Assembly (NCBI GenBank): GCA_046260155.1 | Contig: JBJYXV010000077.1 | Span: forward strand, 288,929-352,928 | Source of the DNA: PFL25 sp046260155 | GTDB lineage: Bacteria; Chloroflexota; Anaerolineae; Anaerolineales; UBA4823 | Length of the DNA stretch: 64,000 nucleotides | Direction of reading: 5' to 3' | Shown: in pieces, positions 53,861 to 62,248 of the stretch | Layout: every line of letters starts with the position of its first letter | Position numbering within the stretch: position 1 is the stretch's first letter | The notes under the pieces: generated by a model | Seen by the model: the letters and a program-made list of their open reading frames with translations, nothing else | What the model was told of the DNA's origin: nothing | Databases searched by the model: none | Translations under genes and position numbers: made by a program

Positions 53861-54859
53861 TTATGGATTAGTCCTGAAAATAGTTTTTCTTAATAAGATC
53901 TCTACCAGGAAGATCAATATGGCAGGAATCAAGAAAATAGCAGCCAATTCGGTATACTGGTTGAAGACCTGAACTTCCACTTTTGACTTTTCCAGGGTGT
54001 TGATCTCATCGTAGATCTCTTTTAAACCAGAGGTGTCTTCAGCGCGGAAGTACCTGCCGCCGGTGATATCTGCTACCTGTACCAGGGTCTCTTCGTCGAG
54101 CACGCTTTCCTGGTAAACAACCCGAGAGCTGCCCTGAACCGGTACTGGTACCTGGCCAGGCCGGGCAGCACCGATGGTGTAGACCTTAATGCCAAGAGCT
54201 TTGGCAGCCTCCGCAGCAGAAAGGGGGTCTATCTGCCCGGTATTATTCACTCCATCAGTGAGCAGGATGACGACTTTGCTTTCTGCTTCGCTGTTAGCGA
54301 GCATGTTGGCCGCGTTGGCGAGGCCAAGTCCAATAGCAGTCCCATCCTCGATTCCGAGATCGGTTGCCAGTTCAACCTGGTCCAGCGAGCGAGTGAGCAT
54401 ATTGTGATCGAGGGTGAGCGGGCTTTGATTAAAGGCTTCCGATGCGAAGACCACCAGTCCCAATTTGTCATACTGCCGCTCGCCGACAAAATCACCGATA
54501 ACTTGCTTGGAAGCATCCAGGCGATTGCTGGGTTCGAAATCTAAAGAAGCCATACTGCCTGAAATGTCCAGGGCAAGGGCGATCTCAACGCCTTCTCCGG
54601 TGATAGTCTCACGTCCTTGGACGAATTGAGGCCTGGCGAGAGCCAAGATGGCGAGGGTGATGGCGATCAGGCGCAGAACGAATCCCAGGGGTTTTAATTT
54701 GATCCGCCAGGAGGTCGGCAAACCATGCATTAGACTGGTTTTCGTGTATTGTATTGTGGCTGGTAATATCGCTTTCTTGTTTTGGAAATACCGCACGGCC
54801 AACAGCGGGATAATCAAGACCAGGATCAACAGCCAGGGTGAAGCGAATTCGAAATTCAT
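53861..54859 (-). CDS. batA: BatA-like von Willebrand factor A domain membrane protein
   Basis: 332 residues. TM helices at ~10-25 and ~57-75, extracytoplasmic VWA domain (~90-290) with MIDAS DISGS, the T in SPLTLD and LLTDGVNNTG, then a C-terminal TM helix (~305-325). Overall similar to BatB with the same topology; the two probably interact. The start codon overlaps the stop of the upstream gene by four bases (ATGA), indicating coupled translation. Confidence 0.87.
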   Translation of the reverse strand: MNFEFASPWLLILVLIIPLLAVRYFQNKKAILPATIQYTKTSLMHGLPTSWRIKLKPLGFVLRLIAITLAILALARPQFVQGRETITGEGVEIALALDISGSMASLDFEPSNRLDASKQVIGDFVGERQYDKLGLVVFASEAFNQSPLTLDHNMLTRSLDQVELATDLGIEDGTAIGLGLANAANMLANSEAESKVVILLTDGVNNTGQIDPLSAAEAAKALGIKVYTIGAARPGQVPVPVQGSSRVVYQESVLDEETLVQVADITGGRYFRAEDTSGLKEIYDEINTLEKSKVEVQVFNQYTELAAIFLIPAILIFLVEILLRKTIFRTNP

Positions 54860-55878
54860 AAGGTTACCTCAGCCTTATTCTTGCTGTCATTTTCTCCAAA
54901 TTTGGGTTCGGGCGGGGTGGGTGAGATTTGAACCTGCTTCTCACCTTCAGTTTCAATCACAACCGGCCTGGTGCGCTCGATAATGCCACGTCCCCGGATC
55001 AATACCTGGTGGGCGCTGGTGATATCGGGTGTGAACTTTGAGAATTTCACCAGATCACTTGCAACCAATAACTCAATGAATTGATCGGCCGCATCCTTTT
55101 TTACTGTTGTTCGTTTCAAGTTAGACCTGATCTCGCCAGTTGTGCGTTCGAGTACGGGGAAATGGTATGTGTTTTCCATATAAACCCGGATGCACTCAGA
55201 GACAAAGGTGTAGTGCTCCTTAAAACGCCCGGTATGGGGTAAATCCAAGCTTTCAATGCGGTCCAATTCATCCAGTGCAATTTCATGCGGCAGACGATTG
55301 TCAACAGCTGCCAAGGCAAGCTGGTTGCGACGCCTGCGAATTAAGAAGTATGTGGCAGCGATTCCGGAAGCCAGTATTCCCAGTCCAATCAACCAGGCGA
55401 GATAATTTATGTAAGGTAAGTCTGCCTGGGGCTTGATATCGCGCAGGTTTGTATCACCTTCTACGAGTACAGAAGCAATGGTCACGGAGACAGGCTGGGC
55501 AGTAATCTCTGTCAACTGGCCTGTGCGATCGCTCACTGTTAAATTCAGGGGAGGAGTTTCAAAAGTACCCGGTGAGAACAACCTGGCATCGATCATTTGA
55601 CTGGTAGTTTCCGAGCCATCTGGATTAGTAACCGTGGTGCCTGATGATTGGGAGTTGACCAGGAAATCACCCCAGTCCGGTTCCATTTGCGGGAGGATTA
55701 CCTCGTACCCTGGAGGATGGTTCACGACAAGCACCAAAGGAAGGGGATCGCCGACGGTGAAATCACCTTCTTCAACTCTGATTTCTGCACTCACCAATGA
55801 TTCTGCGCTTGCCCCAACTGAGCCCAGGTTGATGATCCCCAATATCAGCAGGGGAAGGATTAAGAGAGGATTTTTCAT
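54856..55878 (-). CDS. Bat-operon membrane protein with beta-sandwich and cytosolic tail
   Basis: 340 residues. Signal peptide (~5-25), a BatD-like beta-sandwich outside (~28-145: RVEEGDFTVGDPLPLVLVV), a single TM helix (~157-180), then about 160 residues in the cytoplasm including an all-helical segment (FKEHYTFVSECIRVYMENTYHFPVLERTTGEI) of the kind found in DUF4381-like proteins of such operons. It lies between the DUF58 gene and batA. Likely partner of the VWA proteins; exact role unknown. AGGAAAAAAG precedes the ATG. Confidence 0.7.
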   Translation of the reverse strand: MKNPLLILPLLILGIINLGSVGASAESLVSAEIRVEEGDFTVGDPLPLVLVVNHPPGYEVILPQMEPDWGDFLVNSQSSGTTVTNPDGSETTSQMIDARLFSPGTFETPPLNLTVSDRTGQLTEITAQPVSVTIASVLVEGDTNLRDIKPQADLPYINYLAWLIGLGILASGIAATYFLIRRRRNQLALAAVDNRLPHEIALDELDRIESLDLPHTGRFKEHYTFVSECIRVYMENTYHFPVLERTTGEIRSNLKRTTVKKDAADQFIELLVASDLVKFSKFTPDITSAHQVLIRGRGIIERTRPVVIETEGEKQVQISPTPPEPKFGENDSKNKAEVTL

Positions 55879-55914
55879 CTTTTTTCCTAAATATGGAAAT
55901 TCTGTTGATTAAGC

Positions 55915-56802
55915 TCAACGGCGCAACCGACGCGCACGTTCATTAAAGAAGGCGGTCAAAGAAGCGGTATAGTCTTCATTCGTGGCGATGTGGATATGAT
56001 CAACGCTGGCTTGTTTGAAGATACGCGACTTATCAGCTTCTTGCAGCTGATTGCGCAGCTGGAATGAATCTCTCCAGGATGCATCGCTGGTATCCACCCA
56101 AACCAGTTCACTTGTTTCTGGATCTTCCAGGGCTAACAAACCAACATCAGTTAAAGTGTTCTCGAGAGGATCGTGCAGATCAACTGATATCACATCGTGT
56201 CTCTTGTTTGTGACAGTTAATTCTCTCTGGTAGCTCTCTGCAGGTACAAGAAAATCGGATACTAAGAAAATGATGCTGCGGCGCTTTAGGATCTGGTTGA
56301 CAGCATCCAGCGCCAGCTTGATATCCGTGCCTTTCCTCTGTGGTTCAAAAGCCAGCAGCTCTCGAATCAAGCGGAGCACATGGCGGCGACCTTTGCGCGG
56401 TGGAATGAACAGCTCAACCTGGTCGGTAAAGATCAATAAGCCGACTTTGTCATTGTTGGTGGTCGCAGCGAAGGATAGGACTGCAGTTAATTCAGCTGCC
56501 AGCTCTCGTTTGAAGCGATTTACCGAGCCAAAATTCTCTGAACCGCTTGCGTCCACCAGCAGCATCACGGTCAGCTCCCTTTCTTCGACATAGCGCTTTA
56601 CATGTGGTTCACCCGTCCGCGCAGTCACGTTCCAATCGATGCTGCGGATGTCATCTCCAAGCTGGTAGGGCCGCACTTCGTCGAATTCCATCCCCCGCCC
56701 TTTGAAGATTGAGTGATACTCTCCGGCGTAGCTGTCATTCACCAGCCTCCGGGTTCGAATCTCGATCCGGCGGATTTTCTTAATTAATTCGGTGGTTAAC
56801 AT
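55915..56802 (-). CDS. DUF58-domain protein of the MoxR/Bat operon
   Basis: 295 residues. The DUF58 signature YQLGDDIRSIDWNVTARTGEPHVKRYVEERE is at about 46-76, followed by a VWA-like core with MLLVDASGSENFG (MIDAS-like DASGS). No TM helix, so cytoplasmic or peripheral. In MoxR-associated operons this protein is a common substrate or partner of the MoxR ATPase. It starts 67 bases after the moxR stop, on the same strand. Confidence 0.9.
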   Translation of the reverse strand: MLTTELIKKIRRIEIRTRRLVNDSYAGEYHSIFKGRGMEFDEVRPYQLGDDIRSIDWNVTARTGEPHVKRYVEERELTVMLLVDASGSENFGSVNRFKRELAAELTAVLSFAATTNNDKVGLLIFTDQVELFIPPRKGRRHVLRLIRELLAFEPQRKGTDIKLALDAVNQILKRRSIIFLVSDFLVPAESYQRELTVTNKRHDVISVDLHDPLENTLTDVGLLALEDPETSELVWVDTSDASWRDSFQLRNQLQEADKSRIFKQASVDHIHIATNEDYTASLTAFFNERARRLRR

Positions 56803-56868
56803 TGTGTATTTTGCTTTCCATCAAGATCAACGACCGGTAATCCGGTAATCTTTGATGCTGAGTACCCA

Positions 56869-57861
56869 TCAAGGTACGTCAGTGTGGTTCAGAATTCGGC
56901 TGACGATGTGATCGGAGGAGATACTTTCCGCTTCTGCCTCATAAGTAACGATTACACGATGGCGCAGCACATCAGGAGCGATCTGCTTGATGTCTTCTGG
57001 AGTGACAAAGCCGCGACCCTGGAGAAATGCATGCGCCCGGGCAGCAGTGACCATATTGATGCTGGCACGCGGGGAAGCACCAAACTGGATCAGGTTGTTC
57101 AGATCGCTGAGCCCATTATTCCCTGGCTGGCGGGTGGTCAGGATCAGGTCGAGCACATATTCTTTGATCTTGTCATCGACGTAGATCTGGCGTACCATTT
57201 CGCGCGCCTTTAAGATGTCTGCCGGTGAAACCACCGGATCCACCTCAGGCAGCATTGTGCCAGTCATACGATCGATGATCAACCGTTCTTCATCGCGGTC
57301 AGGATAATCGACTTTGACCTTGAGCATAAACCGGTCGACCTGTGCTTCAGGTAAGGGGTATGTTCCTTCTTGCTCGATGGGATTTTGTGTCGCCAATACC
57401 ATGAACAGATCATCCATGATGTAGGAGACATCCCCAATGGTCACCTGTCGTTCCTGCATCGCTTCCAGCAGTGCACTCTGCACTTTCGCTGGTGCGCGGT
57501 TAATTTCATCTGCCAGGATCAGGTTAGCAAAAACAGGTCCCTGGTGAACACTGAAATCTGCTGTGCGCGGGTTATAGATCTGGGTGCCGATCAAATCGGC
57601 CGGCAGCAAGTCTGGGGTGAATTGAATGCGTGAAAAATCCGCCTGTATTGCCTGAGCCAAGGTCTTGATCAGTAATGTTTTTGCGAGACCGGGAACGCCT
57701 TCCAACAAGATGTGTCCATCGGCTAACAAGGCGATCAACACTCGTTCCACCAATACTTCCTGGCCTACCATTATCTTGTTAATCTCGGCCAGTAAATCCT
57801 GGAGGAAAATGGCTTCTTCCTTTACCTGCATGTTTAACTCTCGTACGCTTGACATGGTCAT
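56869..57861 (-). CDS. moxR: MoxR-family AAA+ ATPase
   Basis: 330 residues from ATG at 57861, chosen because GAGGAG lies eight bases upstream (frame extends to 57900). Walker A is GVPGLAKT; Walker B region LILADEINRAPAKVQSALLEAMQERQV; sensor 1 VLATQNPIEQEGTYPLPEAQVDRFM; C-terminal lid with GASPRASI. MoxR proteins are chaperone-like ATPases that help assemble or activate metal- or VWA-containing complexes. First gene of the operon moxR-DUF58-(DUF4381-like)-batA-batB-batC-batD-batE, linked to envelope stress and oxygen tolerance in other bacteria. Confidence 0.93.
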   Translation of the reverse strand: MTMSSVRELNMQVKEEAIFLQDLLAEINKIMVGQEVLVERVLIALLADGHILLEGVPGLAKTLLIKTLAQAIQADFSRIQFTPDLLPADLIGTQIYNPRTADFSVHQGPVFANLILADEINRAPAKVQSALLEAMQERQVTIGDVSYIMDDLFMVLATQNPIEQEGTYPLPEAQVDRFMLKVKVDYPDRDEERLIIDRMTGTMLPEVDPVVSPADILKAREMVRQIYVDDKIKEYVLDLILTTRQPGNNGLSDLNNLIQFGASPRASINMVTAARAHAFLQGRGFVTPEDIKQIAPDVLRHRVIVTYEAEAESISSDHIVSRILNHTDVP

Positions 57862-58333
57862 GAATTTGTCTCCTCTATTGTTTGAATCAATTTTTTTCAT
57901 GTGTTAATTACTCACTTTGGGAAGACATTTATTCCCGTGGATTGCAAGTAAGGATAGCAATTGATCAGAGATTTTGTCTTTATGCCAGGCTAGGAATTGT
58001 ATTAAGTGAAGCTTAAGAAGGTCAGTGGAAAGGGATAGGTGTAAATCTCGTCCCCCAATATCAGATTTCGAAGATCGGCAAGTTGGGTGTATTAAAAGTA
58101 AACAACACTTAAAAGAAGCACAGGATCATGCGAAAATGAGTTCAGAGTGGCGACTGAATTATGTGAGCATAATAACGCTGAAGGAATTGATAATCTATCC
58201 AATTCAATAGTGTGAAATCTCCCCCGGAAGTTTCGGTGAAAAGGGGCAGTGAATTTTTCCCCCGGAATGGATCTCTTTAACAAAATAGTATCACTACTCA
58301 GATGGGGAAAACTTGTCGGGCAGTCAATTCATA
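57862..58333. other. Intergenic stretch between moxR and the flavoenzyme gene
   Basis: About 470 bases that must contain the moxR-bat promoter on the minus strand. No clear -35/-10 pair was identified, and no terminator with a T-tract was found for the flavoenzyme gene. Short frames only. Confidence 0.4.
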
Positions 58334-60376
58334 TCAGAAGTTTGTGCGTTCGATCCGAAATGGGGTATCGCTGGTGATCCGGCTATCGAATTCTCTACCG
58401 GCAAGGTGTCCAGAGAACACCGCTTGGGCGATGAGATGCGGCGCTTCGGCATCCCCGATCACGCGCAAGGACTCCAATTTTCCCTTTGCAAAGCCTGGTT
58501 TGAGGTCTTGATTCAAGGAATTATTTGGAAAACGGTCCGTCACCAGGACGACCGCATCCGCCGCTAATCTATCAATTGTCCCTGTAATCGCATGTGAGAG
58601 CGCGACATGATCTTCATGGATAGCCTGCAAGCGATGCTGGGTTTGTAAATGCACTCCCAATTTCATCAACCTTCTTTGAATATGCTCTTGTTCGAGTGTA
58701 TTTTTTGACCAATAAGAGATTAAAGGGGCGGGGGTGACCAAAGAAACCAGACACCCTGCCTGGGAGAGAAATTCTGCCAGGAGGCTAGCCATGTAGTAGT
58801 GGTCATCATCATAAATTACCACACGTTCACCGGGAAAACCTGTATTGATGATGGTCTCTGGTGTGAAAACATGGTGTAATTGATGTCCTGGTATGGGTTG
58901 CCATTGGCTTCGCCCAATTCCATCCACTCGCCATTTCGCACCAGTGGCGAGGATTACATGAGTAAATCCAACTTCGAAGATATCTTCGGCTGTCGTTGGG
59001 CTTCCTGGAAAGACAGATACATGATCCATCTTCCCAATCTGCGTTAACCTCCAATCAATGACACGACGCCATTCACTCAAACCAGGCAGAGATGATTCGA
59101 GATTTACCCGGCCGCCGAGCTCTTTATGGGATTCTACGATGATGACTCGGTACCCACGCTGTCCTAAAGTACGAGCACATTCAAGTCCCGCTGGCCCACC
59201 ACCTACCACCAGCACCAGCTTGTCACTCTTCTTAGGGGCAATACGTTCGGGATGCCAGCCACGTCTCCAAGATTCTCCCATCGTCGGGTTTTGAGTGCAG
59301 CGAATTGGTACACCAAGAACATCAGCGCTTGCGCATATGTTGCAACCTATGCACTCGCGGATATCCTCAAAACGGTTTTCCTTTACCTTATTCGGTAGAA
59401 ATGGATCAGCGATCGAAGGGCGGGCTGCGCCGATAAAATCTGCGATACCCCGTTGGATGAGTGAGACCATAGCATCAGGCGAGGTATAACGACCAGCTGA
59501 CACGACCGGTTTGCTGGTGAGCGCTTTAACAAAGCCTGTATAAGGCTCTTGAAAGCCCGCCTGTTTGAATCTCGCAGTTGCAGAGTCATTGCTCCAATCG
59601 CTGATGTTGACATCCCACAAATCGGGGAGTTCTGCCAGCATAGCAACGATATCATGTCCTTCACCCTGACTATCGATGCCATCCTTCCCAAGCAGTTCAT
59701 CTACTGCTAGACGGACCGCCACTGCGCAGGTGTCACCTACCGCATCTTTTGTATCTTCAATTAACTCCCTCAGGAAGCGCACTCGATTTTCAAGGCTGCC
59801 ACCATACTCATCACAGCGGTCATTGTACCTGCGCAGTAGAAAATGCATGGCCAAGGAAAGGTTGTGGGCAGCATAGCAGTAGATGATATCAAAGCCGGCA
59901 CGTTTCGCTCGCAGCGCCGCCGCGCGGTGCCAGCGGCGAATATTGTGAATGTCTTCCTTATCCATGCGCCGTGTTTGACCTGGATGATAACCTGTTACAC
60001 CTAATGAGCGTGGTCCCAAGCCGGGTGCACGTGAATACAAATTGGATGCGTGGTGTCCACCATATGTCAATTCGATACCAGCAAGCGCGCCGTATTGGTG
60101 TACGGCATCCACCATTAAACCTAATGCGGGAATATCCTCATCGTCCCAAAGCCTACCCTCGATATTGGGGGCAAGATCGCTTGTATGGTGAATCTCAACC
60201 TCCTCAGTGCAGACCACGCCCCAGCCGCCTTCCGCTTTTATGCGGCGCATTTCTGCAAGCGCCTGCGGCATGCGGTAACCCATGCCATTACAATGGGGTA
60301 CTTGATAAAAACGGTTTGGAGCTACAACCGGACCGACTTTTACTGATTCAAAGAGAACAGCATACCTTTCTTCCAT
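58334..60376 (-). CDS. Trimethylamine/histamine dehydrogenase-like iron-sulfur flavoprotein
   Basis: 680 residues. Residues 1-335: old-yellow-enzyme TIM barrel with NRFYQVPHC, C29 matching the cysteine that carries 6-S-cysteinyl FMN in trimethylamine dehydrogenase, and DKYGGSLENR-like EYGGSLENR. A [4Fe-4S] site follows (CIGCNICASAD, then IRC), and residues ~385-650 hold the two Rossmann-like domains with VVGGGPAGLECARTL. By alignment with trimethylamine dehydrogenase, the substrate aromatic bowl Tyr60/Trp264/Trp355 becomes E59/W261/D352; histamine dehydrogenase has Gln/Trp/Asp there. So an amine other than trimethylamine is likely. Electrons would pass to an electron-transfer flavoprotein or similar acceptor. 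Cytoplasmic; monocistronic. Confidence 0.88.
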   Translation of the reverse strand: MEERYAVLFESVKVGPVVAPNRFYQVPHCNGMGYRMPQALAEMRRIKAEGGWGVVCTEEVEIHHTSDLAPNIEGRLWDDEDIPALGLMVDAVHQYGALAGIELTYGGHHASNLYSRAPGLGPRSLGVTGYHPGQTRRMDKEDIHNIRRWHRAAALRAKRAGFDIIYCYAAHNLSLAMHFLLRRYNDRCDEYGGSLENRVRFLRELIEDTKDAVGDTCAVAVRLAVDELLGKDGIDSQGEGHDIVAMLAELPDLWDVNISDWSNDSATARFKQAGFQEPYTGFVKALTSKPVVSAGRYTSPDAMVSLIQRGIADFIGAARPSIADPFLPNKVKENRFEDIRECIGCNICASADVLGVPIRCTQNPTMGESWRRGWHPERIAPKKSDKLVLVVGGGPAGLECARTLGQRGYRVIIVESHKELGGRVNLESSLPGLSEWRRVIDWRLTQIGKMDHVSVFPGSPTTAEDIFEVGFTHVILATGAKWRVDGIGRSQWQPIPGHQLHHVFTPETIINTGFPGERVVIYDDDHYYMASLLAEFLSQAGCLVSLVTPAPLISYWSKNTLEQEHIQRRLMKLGVHLQTQHRLQAIHEDHVALSHAITGTIDRLAADAVVLVTDRFPNNSLNQDLKPGFAKGKLESLRVIGDAEAPHLIAQAVFSGHLAGREFDSRITSDTPFRIERTNF

Positions 60377-60821
60377 AGGCTCAGGTTCTTACACGGTTGA
60401 ATACGAAAATTGGGTTGATTACACCTGCGGATTTCCTCTGCGGTAATGAATAAATTGCTCATAGACCGGCAAGCAGATTAAATTTTGTATCCCGTTTTTT
60501 CTGCCAGTCACTTATTTCAGCTCGCACTCATTCCATATTTTCAATCGATGTGAAACGAAATATTTTATTGGTGGAAGTCTAGCACAGAGATTCTGTTTGC
60601 TCAAGGATACTGCATTGATTGTATGCCAGCGAGAATAAAGATCGGTACCGATTGCTATGTAAATATTTTTTCCAGCAGGAATTGTGAATTAATGAATAGT
60701 AGGTCAGAGGAACCCAAAGATTACACCACAAATAGGAGCACACTCTAACCTACTAAAAAAAATTCGCTTGCCAGATGAACTACATGAACCTGTCCTTGGG
60801 CAAGAACGCCAAGCAGATTTT
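60377..60821. other. Intergenic stretch, nothing recognised
   Basis: About 445 AT-rich bases upstream of the flavoenzyme gene (minus) and downstream of the CarD-like gene. No coding frame with translation signals, repeat or terminator was seen. Confidence 0.45.
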
Positions 60822-61328
60822 TTATGAGTGGTTTTCTACACCTTCAAGCAGTTTTCTCAGTTCTTGTTCGGCCTGCCGGATCGGGATCGATAAGGCCAAA
60901 CTCCACTCATTAATCAAGATGCTCTGGCTGTGTTCCAGGGTGGAATTGTCAGTATCGTTCATCTTTTTGAGACGCTTGTGCAGAGTGAGGTCGCGAACTA
61001 CTCTGCAGATCGATGCAAGCTCGTGATCTTTCAATTGCTCAATTAACTGCAGCCTGCGTTCATTGCGATCCGAAGAAAGTGGCTGTCCTGGGCTGGCGAG
61101 AATCTGGAAGAGATCTTTGAAATCTTTCCTGGGCGTGGGCAACCGAAGGCTGCCGTTGTTGATCTCGTCAACAGGCACCCAGAGCATTAGCTCGCTCATC
61201 TGCACCACATAATATTGGCGGGTGCGACCGGATAAGCTTTTTTCATCCAGCTGGATAATTACTCCCAGCCCGTGGGCCCAATGAATAACCTGATCTCCTA
61301 CCTGGAAAGGGGTTTGCTGTTCAGTCAT
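60822..61328 (-). CDS. CarD/CdnL-like transcription regulator
   Basis: 168 residues. The N-terminal ~65 residues match the CarD_CdnL_TRCF Tudor-like RNA-polymerase-binding domain (FQVGDQVIHWAHGLGVIIQLDEK, QYYVVQMSELMLWVPVDEI), and the rest is helical as in CdnL (LIEQLKDHELASICRVVRDLTLHKR). Such proteins bind the polymerase beta subunit and stabilise open complexes, often at rRNA promoters. The Asn/Thr-rich middle differs from canonical CarD. It is downstream of the RRM gene on the same strand (gap 90 bases). Confidence 0.88.
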   Translation of the reverse strand: MTEQQTPFQVGDQVIHWAHGLGVIIQLDEKSLSGRTRQYYVVQMSELMLWVPVDEINNGSLRLPTPRKDFKDLFQILASPGQPLSSDRNERRLQLIEQLKDHELASICRVVRDLTLHKRLKKMNDTDNSTLEHSQSILINEWSLALSIPIRQAEQELRKLLEGVENHS

Positions 61329-61418
61329 ATCTTATACCCTGCCAATCTTTTTATACGTTACCTTGAAAATGTGTCTTACCAAATTGAATATTCATGGGAA
61401 GACCGGAAAAATCAATAA

Positions 61419-61769
61419 TTAATAGCGGCGAGAGCCACCGCCATCGTTCCGGCGTTTTTGCTTCTTGGAGCTGCCTTTTCCAAAACGATCATAATCGTTT
61501 GAGTAAGATCGCTCTTTATCCTTGGGAGGTTGAGCTTTGTTTACTTTGATCTTTCGATCGCCCACTGATTTCCCGTCAAGATCCTTTTTTGCTAGCTCTG
61601 CTTCGCTCTGAGAACTCATTTCCACAAACGCAAAACCTTTTGAACGACCTGTATCGCGATCTTTGATCAAGGCGACGGAGACGACTGTGCCAGCACTTGA
61701 AAAAAGCGACCGCAAATCATCTTCTGTGGTCTTATACGACAGGTTGCCTACAAATAACTTTGTATCCAT
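61419..61769 (-). CDS. RNA-binding protein with one RRM domain
   Basis: 116 residues. RRM at 2-80 with RNP2 LFVGNL (5-10) and RNP1 KGFAFVEM (about 44-51), followed by a basic, low-complexity tail (KKQKRRNDGGGSRRY). This is the size and layout of the cold-inducible Rbp proteins of cyanobacteria and other bacteria, which bind and remodel mRNA in the cytoplasm. GGAGA lies eight bases before the ATG. A stable hairpin at 61808-61830 lies in the predicted 5' leader and may regulate it. Confidence 0.92.
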   Translation of the reverse strand: MDTKLFVGNLSYKTTEDDLRSLFSSAGTVVSVALIKDRDTGRSKGFAFVEMSSQSEAELAKKDLDGKSVGDRKIKVNKAQPPKDKERSYSNDYDRFGKGSSKKQKRRNDGGGSRRY

Positions 61770-61807
61770 TCGGGGGTCTCCAATTTTTGTTCAGGTAAAA
61801 GAAAACC

Positions 61808-61830
61808 ACCTGTCCTATTTCGGGACAGGC
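61808..61830 (-). promoter_or_regulatory. Hairpin in the 5' leader of the RRM gene
   Basis: An 8-bp stem (GCCTGTCC / GGACAGGT, one G-T pair) with a 7-base loop, preceded by six C and followed by GGTTTTCTTTT on the minus strand. It lies 39-61 bases upstream of the RRM start. It could be an attenuator or a temperature-responsive element; neither is shown. Confidence 0.5.
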
Positions 61831-62248
61831 GGGGGGTTCACAAATCCTTGATAAGCTATAATTAACTTTATCATAAATCTTCAAAGTGTGACCATATTTG
61901 AATAATCTCTCATAATGACTCCCCATCTACCAGCAGTCAATTTTTCAGCATAAAGCTGCATTTTGATTAACTTGGTTGTTAAATACTTTAATACAATTCT
62001 AACAGGCATGTGTTATGATATACCAGTAAATCGCGTCAAATGCGATTGTTGTGAATCTCTGATTATCCAGCTCGACCCCCAAAGTCTCGCAAAGAATTCA
62101 GAAATTGTCAAATAGCCAGGCCAGCATTGCTGGTTTGTTGCACGGTTTGACACATAACCGGAAAATTTTCAGCGCAGATTTTCGAATTGCGCATTAATTA
62201 TTAATACAAAGATAACATTGAAAGGTATCAAGGATTAAGAACAAAAGA
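61831..62248. other. Divergent intergenic region between the RRM gene and RNase J
   Basis: About 420 AT-rich bases that should hold promoters in both directions. A TATGAT near 62014 could be a -10 for the RNase J gene but lacks a good -35 partner. No coding frame recognised. Confidence 0.35.

Noticed and set aside
56750..56770. GGTTCGAAT-like sequence resembling a tRNA T-loop
   Set aside because: It lies inside the DUF58 gene and no acceptor, D or anticodon arms can be paired around it.
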